NCBI GenBank assembly: GCA_044226045.1
Contig: JBGAHR010000010.1
Location: 1 to 64,000 of the forward strand
DNA: 64,000 nucleotides
Origin: Endoryza sp044226045
Lineage (GTDB): Bacteria > Bacteroidota > Bacteroidia > Chitinophagales > Chitinophagaceae
Direction of reading: 5' to 3'
In this document: piece after piece, positions 23,885-33,131 of the stretch
Position numbering within the stretch: position 1 is the stretch's first letter
Layout: every line of letters starts with the position of its first letter
Translations under genes and position numbers: made by a program
The notes under the pieces: model-generated
Database searches by the model: none
The model's input: only the letters and a program-made list of their open reading frames with translations
What the model was told of the DNA's origin: nothing

Positions 23885-25327
23885 ATGACTGTAAAACCTA
23901 TCCTCTTGTTGCTGGCTTCGCTGTGTACCTACCAGGCGGCCGATTCGCAGTTATTGAAAGATGTAAAGAAAATCATTAAAAACACCAAGGAGACGGCGCG
24001 GGAAGTAACAGGCGCCACCCAGGAAGTAACTCGCACTGTTCAGGCGGTGAAGGTGCTGAAAAAAACCTGGGAGAAAGATACCTCCAGTAATATCAAGTAT
24101 AAGCAGGTTCCGGACTACAGAACGAGGGAGGAAGTAAACCTTAACAAAAAGCAGAAACTCGAAGTGGAAAATGGGGAGTTCAAAGGATTGACCTGGCAAC
24201 CGGTTACCAAATTTGATAACCAGATATTCCCTTCCTTTATTATCGGCTGGGCCAACTACAAAGGGAACAAAGATGAAGACATGGGAAGCTCGCTCGGCTT
24301 TCAGATAAGCACCTCTCTGCCTAATATTGTTTTGAAATGGGAAATTGAATGCGCTGATAAAACTTTTTTTTCACTCGATAGCGGTTACATCAATTGTGAC
24401 GAAATCAGGAACGGACGGTCCTTTCTGCCTAAAATAAACTGGAACTATAAAGAACTTAGCCGCCATCAGTCCAACACGCCTGTCAATGTCTATTTCCGAT
24501 TGTCTGACCCCAATACAGGAGGTCGTGTGGAGAAACTGGTGACCATCAATCTCCGTAGCATATCCGATTGTTTGCTAGCTGTCAAATCCAACAATACTGT
24601 CAAGTCTTTTCGCTTCATGTTCGCCAGTTATGTGAACGAGGATCATCCTGCCATCGATCAGATATCGAGAGATATGCTGTCAACAAAAATGATCGATGCG
24701 GTACTTGGTTACCAGGATGGAGTCAACCAGGTGGATTTACAGATTGCCGCACTTTGGCGGGTGTTGCACGATAAAGGATTTCAGTACAGTAGTATCACAG
24801 ATAATTCAGGCGATGGCAGCCAGTCTATCTTTTCTCAAACAGTCAGAACTTTCGATAAATCCTTGCAAACGAGCCAGGCCAATTGCGTCGACGGCACTGT
24901 ATTAATGGCCTCCATTTTAAAGAAAATCGGTATCAGGCCCATACTGGTAACAGTTCCCGGCCATTGCTTCCTGGCCTATTATACCAATCAAACAGACACC
25001 AGTCTGCAGAGCGTGCGTTTCCTGGAAACAACCATGCTGTCAAAATCGGATTTGATTAAGAACCCTAAAACCAGTGTGAAATCGTTGGCGGAAAAATACA
25101 AAGTAACAGCGGCAGAAGTAGAGAAGCTGTTGGCGGAAGTGATTCCACCTGCAACCAAACTATCTGAACAAAACAAGGCCTACTACCTTGCTTTCCTGGA
25201 TGCCAAGTTAAGCGGGAAGAACGCTTATGATTATTATATGAAAAAATACGGAGCTGCCAATGTGAACCTGCTGGATGTTTCGGAGCTCAGAAAATTCATC
25301 AAGCCAATTCCGGCCTACATCAACTAA
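23885..25327 (+). CDS. Transglutaminase-like secreted protein
   Basis: A 480-residue protein with a probable signal peptide (LLLLASLCTYQAADSQ). A short amphipathic helix region (KKIIKNTKETAREVTGATQE) precedes a beta-rich middle part. The region of about 285-400 is transglutaminase-like: C334 in ANCVDGTVLMASILKKIGI and H360 in VPGHCFLAYY, with an acidic or amide residue in RFLETTML completing a papain-type triad. These folds in bacteria are usually proteases or amidases. The C-terminus is helical. It stands alone after the MscS gene, which is divergent from it. Substrate unknown. Confidence 0.72.
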   Translation: MTVKPILLLLASLCTYQAADSQLLKDVKKIIKNTKETAREVTGATQEVTRTVQAVKVLKKTWEKDTSSNIKYKQVPDYRTREEVNLNKKQKLEVENGEFKGLTWQPVTKFDNQIFPSFIIGWANYKGNKDEDMGSSLGFQISTSLPNIVLKWEIECADKTFFSLDSGYINCDEIRNGRSFLPKINWNYKELSRHQSNTPVNVYFRLSDPNTGGRVEKLVTINLRSISDCLLAVKSNNTVKSFRFMFASYVNEDHPAIDQISRDMLSTKMIDAVLGYQDGVNQVDLQIAALWRVLHDKGFQYSSITDNSGDGSQSIFSQTVRTFDKSLQTSQANCVDGTVLMASILKKIGIRPILVTVPGHCFLAYYTNQTDTSLQSVRFLETTMLSKSDLIKNPKTSVKSLAEKYKVTAAEVEKLLAEVIPPATKLSEQNKAYYLAFLDAKLSGKNAYDYYMKKYGAANVNLLDVSELRKFIKPIPAYIN

Positions 25328-25813
25328 AGGTCAGAATTATTGCTTGCACGCAACCAATTCTTACAAGCCTTTCCTGACATTCAGGAAATACAACCCATTG
25401 AAAAAGCTGGTTAAAGCAGTTCGGCAATTTTTTACTGCGCCCAATGCAATGGAGATACAGTTGGATGAAAACGCCGAACCAATGTCTCCAATCTAATAGT
25501 TTGTATATATGTGTCACGCTCGATTTCTACAGGCGATGGGGGAAATAACTGGTGGAAGATTTTCAAAATCTGATCTGCACAAACCATATTGCATCAACCC
25601 TTTTAGTTCAGAACAGGGAGAAATAACGCGATTGAACTGACAAATCAATCGGGCATTACCTTTGGTCAACACATGGCTTTTTAGTATGTTTTTGATCAGT
25701 TGCTGAAATTTATTCCAGACCAGTAACTATTTTTTTGTTTTATTTTGCGTCGAACCTTTCCTGACAGCTCCATATTTGCCATCACCTATTTTCCGAATAT
25801 TAATACTTAACGA
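25328..25813. other. Intergenic region before the ECF sigma/FecR/Sus locus
   Basis: No gene is supported in these 486 bp. The last 100 bp are AT-rich, with a TTTTTTTGTTTTATTTTG stretch near 25730-25747 that could contribute to the sigma factor promoter. Short open frames have no plausible composition. Confidence 0.4.
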
Positions 25814-26410
25814 TTGGGAACTGCCGGCGAGAATAATAACAAAAACTGGTTCGTCAACCTGGCCCGGGACGATGAAGAGTCGTTTAAACTCATTTTTCAC
25901 TATTATACAAAAAGGCTGCATCCCTTTGTTGCAGGACTGGTTAAATCTGATGCCGTAGCAGAAGAAATTGTACAGGATGTATTTCTCAAACTATGGATAC
26001 ACCGGTTACAGGTGTCAGAGAAAGACAATCCTTCATCCTGGTTGTTTACAGTGGCTGCCAATCAGTCTTTCAGTTTTTTAAGAAAGATGTCTACCCAACG
26101 CAAATTCATTGAAGAAGTGAAGGGGCAGATGGCCGACCCCGGCTCCGGCAGATCTACCGACCTTCATTTCCTGTCGAAAGAAACCGAGCACCTCATCAGG
26201 GAAGCAATGGAAACCCTGCCCGCTCAAAGAAAGCTGATCTTTCGGTTGAGCCGGTTTGAGGAACTTTCACACAAACAAATCGCGGAACAGTTGGGACTTT
26301 CTCCGAATACTGTAAAAAATCAGTTGGTCAGCGCTATCAAAACCATACAGGAGTTTCTTAAAAAGGCAGGCACGCTGTTGTTTTTCACTCTTCTGTCTTT
26401 TTTTAAATAA
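25814..26410 (+). CDS. ECF sigma factor of the Bacteroidota FecI-like type
   Basis: A 198-residue sigma-70 family protein. Region 2 covers about 20-88 (ESFKLIFHYYTKRLHPFVAG, then AEEIVQDVFLKLWIHR and DNPSSWLFTVAANQSFSFLR). Region 4 covers about 130-185 (LPAQRKLIFRLSRFEELSHK, QIAEQLGLSPNTVKNQLVSA). A hydrophobic C-terminal tail, GTLLFFTLLSFFK, is common in this subfamily. The start is TTG 25814: a stop lies 1 codon upstream in frame, and no later ATG keeps region 2 intact. It is followed by FecR, SusC and SusD, so it should drive that outer-membrane uptake locus after release by FecR. Confidence 0.92.
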   Translation: MGTAGENNNKNWFVNLARDDEESFKLIFHYYTKRLHPFVAGLVKSDAVAEEIVQDVFLKLWIHRLQVSEKDNPSSWLFTVAANQSFSFLRKMSTQRKFIEEVKGQMADPGSGRSTDLHFLSKETEHLIREAMETLPAQRKLIFRLSRFEELSHKQIAEQLGLSPNTVKNQLVSAIKTIQEFLKKAGTLLFFTLLSFFK

Positions 26411-26510
26411 ATTTTTTTTCCGGATAGTCCTGCCTCTCCACCTGCGCGTCTGCTATAGGTCAGGGGTCGGGTTAACCGGAAAGTGAATACAGGAAAACTG
26501 ATACTATTTT

Positions 26511-27785
26511 ATGATACCCATCGATCGACTTCAATATCTCTTCCGGCAATATGCTGCCAATGTCGCCACCGCCGATGAAGTGGAGGAATTATTTTATTGG
26601 CTCCGTGAGACGGATGAGGAAAACGAATCGATTATTGAAGAGCTTACGAGACGGGCCGCGCAGACTGCAGAAGATAAGAATTATGATGAAGCCCGTTGGG
26701 AGAAAGTATTGCAATCTGTTTTGTTAAAGGTCGGTCAGCAGCCTGCCACCACGGAGAAACCACCAGTTTACCAGATGAATGAGCCATACGAAAGCAAGCG
26801 TATTCCTGACTCATCCCGGATTGGTTCGAATCGAAGATGGTGGGCAGCTGCGGCTGTATTGTTTGCGGCCGCATTGGGTGTTTATCTCTGGTCTGATTCC
26901 TCGAAAAAATCAGATCATCTGGTCACTGTCGAGAAAAACAACAAGGAAACCAACGATGCCCTGCCAGGCAGAGAAAGAGCCATCCTTAAACTGGCCAATG
27001 GAAAAACCATTCTGCTCGACAGTACGCAGGGAAATATCATGTTGCAGAAAGGACTCACTGCTATCAACGAAAATGGAAAACTTGGCTATAAAGGAACTGC
27101 CGAGACGGTAGAGTTTCATGAAATGACAACACCGAGAGGCGGGCAGTATCAGCTGACGCTGCCGGACGGAACCAATGTATGGTTGAATGCGGCATCCAGT
27201 ATTTCATATCCTACGGCATTTGTGGGAAGGGAACGCGTAGTATCCATCACCGGTGAAGTATACTTCGAAGTGGCAAAGGATAAAACAAAACCATTTAGGG
27301 TAAAAGTGAAAGAGATGGAGGTGGAAGTATTAGGGACGCATTTTAACATCAATAGTTATGACGAAGAGGAGTTGATCAAGACCACCCTGCTCGAGGGAAG
27401 TGTTCGGGTAATCACCGGAATCGATTCCACTCATGCGGCCATTCCAGCCAAATCATTTTTGCTGGCACCCGGACAACAGGCGCAGGTATTGGAAGATAAA
27501 GGAAACATAAAGGGTTTTTCCAGGATCGTAAGCGATGCCGATGTAGAACAGGTGATGGCCTGGAAGAACGGTTCTTTCCAGTTTGAAAATACACCCCTCA
27601 CCGTAGTGATGCGGCAATTATCGCGATGGTACGATGTGGACGTGGTTTACGAGGCCGGAGTTCCGGATATTAAACTGGGAGGAGAAATGAAACGGGATCT
27701 GAATCTTTCACAGGTGCTGAACGGTTTGAAAAAATTGGGGGTGAAAACGCGAATTGAAGGTAAAAAACTGATGGTTTTGCGATAA
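26511..27785 (+). CDS. FecR-family anti-sigma / signal transducer
   Basis: A 424-residue single-pass inner-membrane protein. The cytoplasmic N-terminal part (about 1-105) includes ATADEVEELFYWL. The membrane helix is at about 107-127 (RWWAAAAVLFAAALGVYLW). The FecR domain covers about 205-305, with TPRGGQYQLTLPDGTNVWLN, FVGRERVVSITGEVYFEVAK and VEVLGTHFNINSYDEE, and the DUF4974 domain is at the C-terminus (FENTPLTVVMRQLSRWYDVD). By family it receives a signal from the STN domain of the SusC partner and controls the sigma factor encoded 100 bp upstream. Confidence 0.94.
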   Translation: MIPIDRLQYLFRQYAANVATADEVEELFYWLRETDEENESIIEELTRRAAQTAEDKNYDEARWEKVLQSVLLKVGQQPATTEKPPVYQMNEPYESKRIPDSSRIGSNRRWWAAAAVLFAAALGVYLWSDSSKKSDHLVTVEKNNKETNDALPGRERAILKLANGKTILLDSTQGNIMLQKGLTAINENGKLGYKGTAETVEFHEMTTPRGGQYQLTLPDGTNVWLNAASSISYPTAFVGRERVVSITGEVYFEVAKDKTKPFRVKVKEMEVEVLGTHFNINSYDEEELIKTTLLEGSVRVITGIDSTHAAIPAKSFLLAPGQQAQVLEDKGNIKGFSRIVSDADVEQVMAWKNGSFQFENTPLTVVMRQLSRWYDVDVVYEAGVPDIKLGGEMKRDLNLSQVLNGLKKLGVKTRIEGKKLMVLR

Positions 27786-27949
27786 AGGAATTTTTTATGA
27801 TCACGGGTAGCTCAGCAGAAATGCTGTTCAAATAATTCTTGCAAAAAATAAAGCCGGAAATGCTGGTAACATCTCCGGCCGGAGTTTGAGCAAGAGGTAA
27901 CAAAAGTCCGACAAGACTGCTTATTAATTCACTCAAACCATGCAAATCT

Positions 27950-30900
27950 ATGCAATTTAAGGCTCTTGTAATGCCCGAGTCTGCCATTGTGTATGCAGCT
28001 GATCAAAAATGGCAATCTGGCAATTCCTGGCAGGTTCTGACTGGCGACCGTCGCTTTCAGTATGATCGTCGGTTTTGGACCCAAACACTGCGCGTCATGA
28101 GAATCATTCCGATTTTACTTTTAGTAGCCTGTCTTCAGACAGCTGCCAAAGGACATTCGCAAACGATCACTTTCAAAGGAAGGGACGTATCGCTTCAGAA
28201 GATATTTTCGGTTATAAAAAAGCAGACGGGTTATACGGTCATGTATAATGCGGATCACCTGGAGAAAGCAAAACCGGTCAGTGTGGACGTGGTGAACCTG
28301 TCTATCGAAACCTTTCTCGAAAAGATATTAAGCGATCAGCCTTTTGAGTATTCGATTGAGAATACCACGATTTTCATTGCACACAAACCGGGTTTGCCGA
28401 AGCCTGACACAAAGCCGGTAATCCCGGATAGTATTCCTGCCATCCCTCCGGGCATCGATATTACAGGCAGGGTATTAAACGAAAGAGGCGAACCCCTGGC
28501 CAATGCTTCGGTGTTCATGAAATCTTCAGGGAAGGGAACACTGACGGATTCGAAAGGCCAATTCACACTGAAAGATGTGGATGAAAACGATATCCTGGTT
28601 GTCAGTTTTATCGGCTATAACGAAATACGGATGCCGTTAAAAAACAGGAAGGATATACAGGTGAATATGTCGATTGCCACCAATGAACTGGATAAGACAG
28701 TAGTGATCGCTTATGGTACTACCAATAAAAGACTGGCAACCGGAAACATCGGAAAAATTTCTTCCGAAGAGATCGAAAGACAACCGGTCATGAACCCGTT
28801 GATGGCTCTCGGCGGACGAATCGCAGGATTGGACATTAATAGTACAAGTGGCTATGCCAGCGGTACGGTTAAAGTGGAAATCAGGGGAAGAAGTACCCTT
28901 AATCCATTCTTTACTTCCGATCCTTTATATATCATAGATGGAGTTCCACTCACTATTATGGAACTGACTTCAAACAGTTCCACGTACCAGACCGGTTCTT
29001 CCGGTGTATTGCAGAATGGGTTACCCGCACCGGCTGGGGGACAGAGTCCTTTTTTCAGTTTGAATCCTGCTGATATCGAAAGTATGGAAATACTGAAAGA
29101 TGCCGACGCAACCGCCATTTACGGATCAAGAGGCGCAAATGGTGTGATCATCATTACAACTAAAAAAGGGAAGGCCGGCAAAACCAGGTTCAATATCAAC
29201 ATCAACCAGGGGATGAGCGTGGTTACGCGGCAATGGGATATGCTGAACACCAGCCAGTATCTACAAATGCGAAGGGAAGCTTTCGCCAATGATGGAATCA
29301 CACCGGATATATCCAACGCTCCGGATTTGTTCCTTTATGATACCACTGTCAATCGTAACTGGCAAAAAGAACTTTGGGGTAATACCGGTAAATTAACGGA
29401 TATCTCGGCGGGTTTGTCGGGTGGCGATGCACGAACCACTTTTCGCTTGCAGACTTCCTACCGCCGCCAAACAGAAATCCTGACGCAAAGTGGTTCGAAT
29501 CAACGCACCAGCCTTTCCTTCAATCTGAATCACAGAAGTAAAGATGAAAGATTTACCATGGCCTTGACCTCTTTTTATTCTTTTGCCAAAGAGAATTCGA
29601 TCAGTGTCAGCTCAGCAACCACACTTCCTCCCAATGCGCCGGCGATATTCGATAGCCTCGGGGCTTTGAACTTCGGCCCCTGGAACCAGGCAGGCATTGG
29701 CGATTATTTTCCTTTTGGTTCATTACTGCAACCGTACGAATCCAAAACAAATTTCCTTACCGCGAACCTGACGGCGGGGTATGAAATATTTAAGGGGTTG
29801 TCTTTTAGTACCAGCGTAGGCTATAACAATCTCTCTGCCTTGCAAAGCAGGTTGCAAACAATTGCGTCGCAAAATCCGCTATATATGCCGTTCGGCATCG
29901 GTTATTTCGGAAACAACCGTAACACTAACTGGATAGTAGAACCGCAATTGAACTACTCGGCCTTTGTGGGAGATGGTAAACTGACGGTATTGGCAGGCGC
30001 CAGTACGCAGTCGACTATCACCAACGGTCTGGCCAGCCTGGGTATCGGGTACACCAATGATGCCTTTATCAGAAGCCTTGCCAATGCACCCATGCAAATG
30101 AGTATTGAAAATTATGGAGAGTATAAATATGCGGCGGTTTTTGCCCGGGCCAACTACAACTGGAAAAACAAACTGATCCTGAACTTTAATGTGCGAAGAG
30201 ACGGATCTTCCCGATTCGGCCCCGGAAAGCAGTTTGGCAATTTTGGTTCTGTTGGTGCTGCCTGGATATTGTCTGAAGAAGCACCCGTTAAAAAAATACT
30301 TCCTGCATTCATCGGCTTCCTGAAACTTCGCAGCAGCTATGGGGTAACCGGTAGCGACCAGGTGGGCGACTATCAATACCTGTCTCAGTGGGGTGTGGGA
30401 CCCGGCGGCTCCAGTCTGTATCCATACAATGGTATCTCTCCATTGATCAGTCAGCATGCAGTGAACCAGCAATACCATTGGGAGCGCAATCGCAAATTCG
30501 AGGCGGCCATCAATATAGGGTTGTTTAAGGAAAACCGATTGAACCTTGAGGCGGTTTACTACCGCAATCGTTGCGACAACCAGTTGACCCAGATCCCGAC
30601 TCCTGTATATACCGGATTTCCCAACGTCACTGCCAACTGGCCGGCGCTTATTCAAAACAGTGGCTGGGAGTTGATGGCCAACGGAAACATCTTCTACGGT
30701 AAGAATTTCTCCTGGGCTACCTCATTCAATATTTCTTTTAACAGGAACAGAATACTGGATTATCCCGGCTTTGAAACCTCTCCTTACTATACTACTTTGA
30801 AAGTGGGACAGTCGGTGAATACCGTTTACCTGCTTCACTACGAAGGAGTCGATCCGCAAACAGGAGAATATGTCTTTACCGATCAGAACAAGGACGGGTC

Positions 30901-31441
30901 GGTATTTGTCAATTCCTCTGTAGTGCCTGGAACCGATAATGATGATCGAATCAAATCAATCGATATTTCACCCAGGTTCATGGGTGGATGGTCCAATACT
31001 TTTTCCTACAAGAACTGGAAGCTCAGCTTTTCTTTCTACTTCAAAAAGCAGAAAGGCGTAAATGCGCTGTTCGGTGCAAATTATCCGGGAAGCATGGACA
31101 ACCTGCCTGTGGAGGTATACGAGAATCATTGGAAGCAATCCGGCGATATGGCTACCTATGCCAGGCTGTCTACACAAAGCCAGTCGGGTTGGATCAATTT
31201 CAAGCAATCAGACGGCGTTTATACGGATGCTTCTTTCCTGCGGTTATCAAATCTTTCGGTTTCCTATGATCTTCCGGCTTCCTTCATCAGGAAAGCAGGA
31301 ATGGAAAGATGCAGTATCTACTTGAATGCACAAAACGTTTTTACCATTACCGGTTACAAAGGCATTGATCCCGAAGTACAGACTTTTGGTGTTCTTCCGC
31401 CTGCAAAGATTTTGACAGCCGGTATATCCTTTAACTTTTAA
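27950..31441 (+). CDS. SusC/RagA-type TonB-dependent outer-membrane transporter
   Basis: A 1163-residue TonB-linked transporter. The first 49 residues are an extended leader typical of Chitinophagaceae SusC proteins; the signal core is MRIIPILLLVACLQTAAKGHSQ (ATG 28097 is an alternative start). The STN domain lies at about 73-143 and signals to FecR. A carboxypeptidase-regulatory-like domain covers about 172-250 (ITGRVLNERGEPLANASVFM). The plug domain, about 262-400, ends with IYGSRGANGVIIITTKKGK, and the barrel follows to the final ILTAGISFNF. It imports a substrate with its SusD partner 10 bp downstream. No glycoside hydrolase, sulfatase or peptidase is adjacent, so the substrate cannot be inferred. 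Confidence 0.96.
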   Translation: MQFKALVMPESAIVYAADQKWQSGNSWQVLTGDRRFQYDRRFWTQTLRVMRIIPILLLVACLQTAAKGHSQTITFKGRDVSLQKIFSVIKKQTGYTVMYNADHLEKAKPVSVDVVNLSIETFLEKILSDQPFEYSIENTTIFIAHKPGLPKPDTKPVIPDSIPAIPPGIDITGRVLNERGEPLANASVFMKSSGKGTLTDSKGQFTLKDVDENDILVVSFIGYNEIRMPLKNRKDIQVNMSIATNELDKTVVIAYGTTNKRLATGNIGKISSEEIERQPVMNPLMALGGRIAGLDINSTSGYASGTVKVEIRGRSTLNPFFTSDPLYIIDGVPLTIMELTSNSSTYQTGSSGVLQNGLPAPAGGQSPFFSLNPADIESMEILKDADATAIYGSRGANGVIIITTKKGKAGKTRFNININQGMSVVTRQWDMLNTSQYLQMRREAFANDGITPDISNAPDLFLYDTTVNRNWQKELWGNTGKLTDISAGLSGGDARTTFRLQTSYRRQTEILTQSGSNQRTSLSFNLNHRSKDERFTMALTSFYSFAKENSISVSSATTLPPNAPAIFDSLGALNFGPWNQAGIGDYFPFGSLLQPYESKTNFLTANLTAGYEIFKGLSFSTSVGYNNLSALQSRLQTIASQNPLYMPFGIGYFGNNRNTNWIVEPQLNYSAFVGDGKLTVLAGASTQSTITNGLASLGIGYTNDAFIRSLANAPMQMSIENYGEYKYAAVFARANYNWKNKLILNFNVRRDGSSRFGPGKQFGNFGSVGAAWILSEEAPVKKILPAFIGFLKLRSSYGVTGSDQVGDYQYLSQWGVGPGGSSLYPYNGISPLISQHAVNQQYHWERNRKFEAAINIGLFKENRLNLEAVYYRNRCDNQLTQIPTPVYTGFPNVTANWPALIQNSGWELMANGNIFYGKNFSWATSFNISFNRNRILDYPGFETSPYYTTLKVGQSVNTVYLLHYEGVDPQTGEYVFTDQNKDGSVFVNSSVVPGTDNDDRIKSIDISPRFMGGWSNTFSYKNWKLSFSFYFKKQKGVNALFGANYPGSMDNLPVEVYENHWKQSGDMATYARLSTQSQSGWINFKQSDGVYTDASFLRLSNLSVSYDLPASFIRKAGMERCSIYLNAQNVFTITGYKGIDPEVQTFGVLPPAKILTAGISFNF

Positions 31442-31451
31442 AAACAGAACC

Positions 31452-32930
31452 ATGCGGTTTAAAAAATATAGAACCTTGTTGTTTTTATTGTGGGGTATTG
31501 GCGTAGCAGGATCGTTTTCCTGTAAAAAAATGGTAGAGATCAATGAACCAATCAGCACACTCACTTCTACGGAAGTATTCAGTACCGATGCGCAGGCTCA
31601 TTCGGCGATGGCAGGCGTTTATACCAGGATGATCAACGGCAGCAACGGCTTTAATAATTCGCCCTACGAATCTTTCAGTAATGGGCTTACCACACTGTTG
31701 TGCGGAATGTCTTCCGATGATTTCAAATATTATTCAACTTCGGATGTAACCTACTACAATTTCAATCGGAATAAGCTGCTGGTAGCGGACGGGCCTTCAG
31801 CGAGGCTTTGGAGTTCTGCTTACACTACCATTTACGGCGCCAATTCCGTTCTGGAAGGGATTGCGGAATCAAAGTCGGAGTTGTTGCATGAAGAGGTACG
31901 CCAATCTATTTCGGGCGAAGCACGATTTGTGAGAGCCTTTAGTTTCTTTTACCTGGTTAACTGTTTTGGGGACGTGCCGCTGGCGTTGTCGATTGATTTC
32001 AACAAAACAGCCTTCCTGTCAAGAGCAACTGTATCTGATGTATACAAACAGATCATAACCGACCTGAAAGAAGCAAAGGCATTGCTGCCCGCCGATTATT
32101 CACTGGGAGCCGGTGAAAGGATCAGGCCCAACAAATCGGCGGCATCGGCGCTGCTGGCGCGCGTGTATTTGTTCAGCGGCGATTACGAAAAAGCAGCTGC
32201 CGAAGCCAGTGAAGTGATTGCCAATACCGGCACTTATAAAATGGTAGCAACGGCCAATGTATTCATGTCTAACAGTGAAGAGGCGATCTGGCAGTTGCAA
32301 CAGAATACATCTGTGTCCAACGTTGGTAATGCAACCCCTGAGGCAATCGAACTACTTCCGAATCCGCTGAGAACCGGTTTGGCAAAGTTCCGCCTGTCAG
32401 ATCAACTGCTTGGCTCATTCGAAACCGGTGATCAAAGACGGGTCGACTGGGTGGACAGTTCCAACAATACAGCCTGGGGAGCGCCTGGATTTGTTTATTT
32501 CCCTTACAAGTATAAAACAGGAAGACACAATTACAGCATCGGTGGAGTGGCATCTGAATACTATACCGTATTGAGGCTGGCAGAGCAGTATCTTATCAGA
32601 GCAGAGGCTATATCCAATGGCGCTCCCGGAGGAGTTACTGCTGCCATCAGCGACCTGAATATTATCCGCCAGCGTGCCGGGTTAATACCCCTTCCAACAT
32701 CGTTGACAAACGATCAGGTGAAGACTGCTATTGCCCGCGAAAGACAGCTTGAGCTGTTTGCAGAGTGGGGACATCGCTGGTTTGACCTGAAAAGAACCGG
32801 AAAGGCTTCTGAAGTACTTTCACAAATAGCGCATAAGCAACCCTGGGCCGGAGACTATCAATTACTATATCCCATACCTGTTACAGAGATAACAGCCAAC
32901 CATAATATTATTCAAAACCCCGGTTATTAA
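31452..32930 (+). CDS. SusD/RagB-type substrate-binding lipoprotein
   Basis: A 492-residue surface lipoprotein; C24 in GSFSCKKM is the lipidation site. The N-terminal SusD-like domain contains SISGEARFVRAFSFFYLVNCFGDVPL (about residues 150-177), and the TPR-bearing central part has KSAASALLARVYLFSGDYEK. The C-terminal RagB/SusD domain includes LRLAEQYLIRAEA and ARERQLELFAEWGHRWFDLKRTG, which are strongly conserved in the family. It forms the lid of the SusC transporter encoded just upstream. Confidence 0.96.
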   Translation: MRFKKYRTLLFLLWGIGVAGSFSCKKMVEINEPISTLTSTEVFSTDAQAHSAMAGVYTRMINGSNGFNNSPYESFSNGLTTLLCGMSSDDFKYYSTSDVTYYNFNRNKLLVADGPSARLWSSAYTTIYGANSVLEGIAESKSELLHEEVRQSISGEARFVRAFSFFYLVNCFGDVPLALSIDFNKTAFLSRATVSDVYKQIITDLKEAKALLPADYSLGAGERIRPNKSAASALLARVYLFSGDYEKAAAEASEVIANTGTYKMVATANVFMSNSEEAIWQLQQNTSVSNVGNATPEAIELLPNPLRTGLAKFRLSDQLLGSFETGDQRRVDWVDSSNNTAWGAPGFVYFPYKYKTGRHNYSIGGVASEYYTVLRLAEQYLIRAEAISNGAPGGVTAAISDLNIIRQRAGLIPLPTSLTNDQVKTAIARERQLELFAEWGHRWFDLKRTGKASEVLSQIAHKQPWAGDYQLLYPIPVTEITANHNIIQNPGY

Positions 32931-33008
32931 TAAAGTTATTCATCGATCTCCACAAGCCGTCAATTGTTCTCAATTGATGATTCGCTCTTAGTCTGACTGG
33001 TTAGTTTT

Positions 33009-33049
33009 CTGATTTTGGCATCACTCGAAAGAGTGATGCCGGAAATCAG
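33009..33049. other. Strong GAAA-capped hairpin after susD-like gene
   Basis: CTGATTT (33009-33015) pairs with AAATCAG (33043-33049), and GGCATCACTC (33017-33026) pairs with GAGTGATGCC (33031-33040) around a GAAA tetraloop. Only a small T/GG internal loop breaks the 17-bp stem. It lies 79 bp after the SusD stop codon. It lacks a long T-run on the plus strand (TTTGCGG follows), so it may be a transcript-end stabiliser, a weak terminator or part of a small RNA. Confidence 0.6.
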
Positions 33050-33131
33050 TTTGCGGGTGCTTATTGCGCACAATGACCCGTTAACCGCTGTGAAGGGATT
33101 GAAAAAGTAAACCTCGTATTTGTTTCAACTC

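Noticed and set aside
25275..25496. 73-codon frame at the end of the transglutaminase-like gene
   Set aside because: It overlaps the real gene out of frame, and the rest has no coding character.
29879..30655. Long antisense open frame inside the SusC gene
   Set aside because: It lies fully opposite a clear SusC gene, and its translation has no domain. Codon bias explains open antisense frames.
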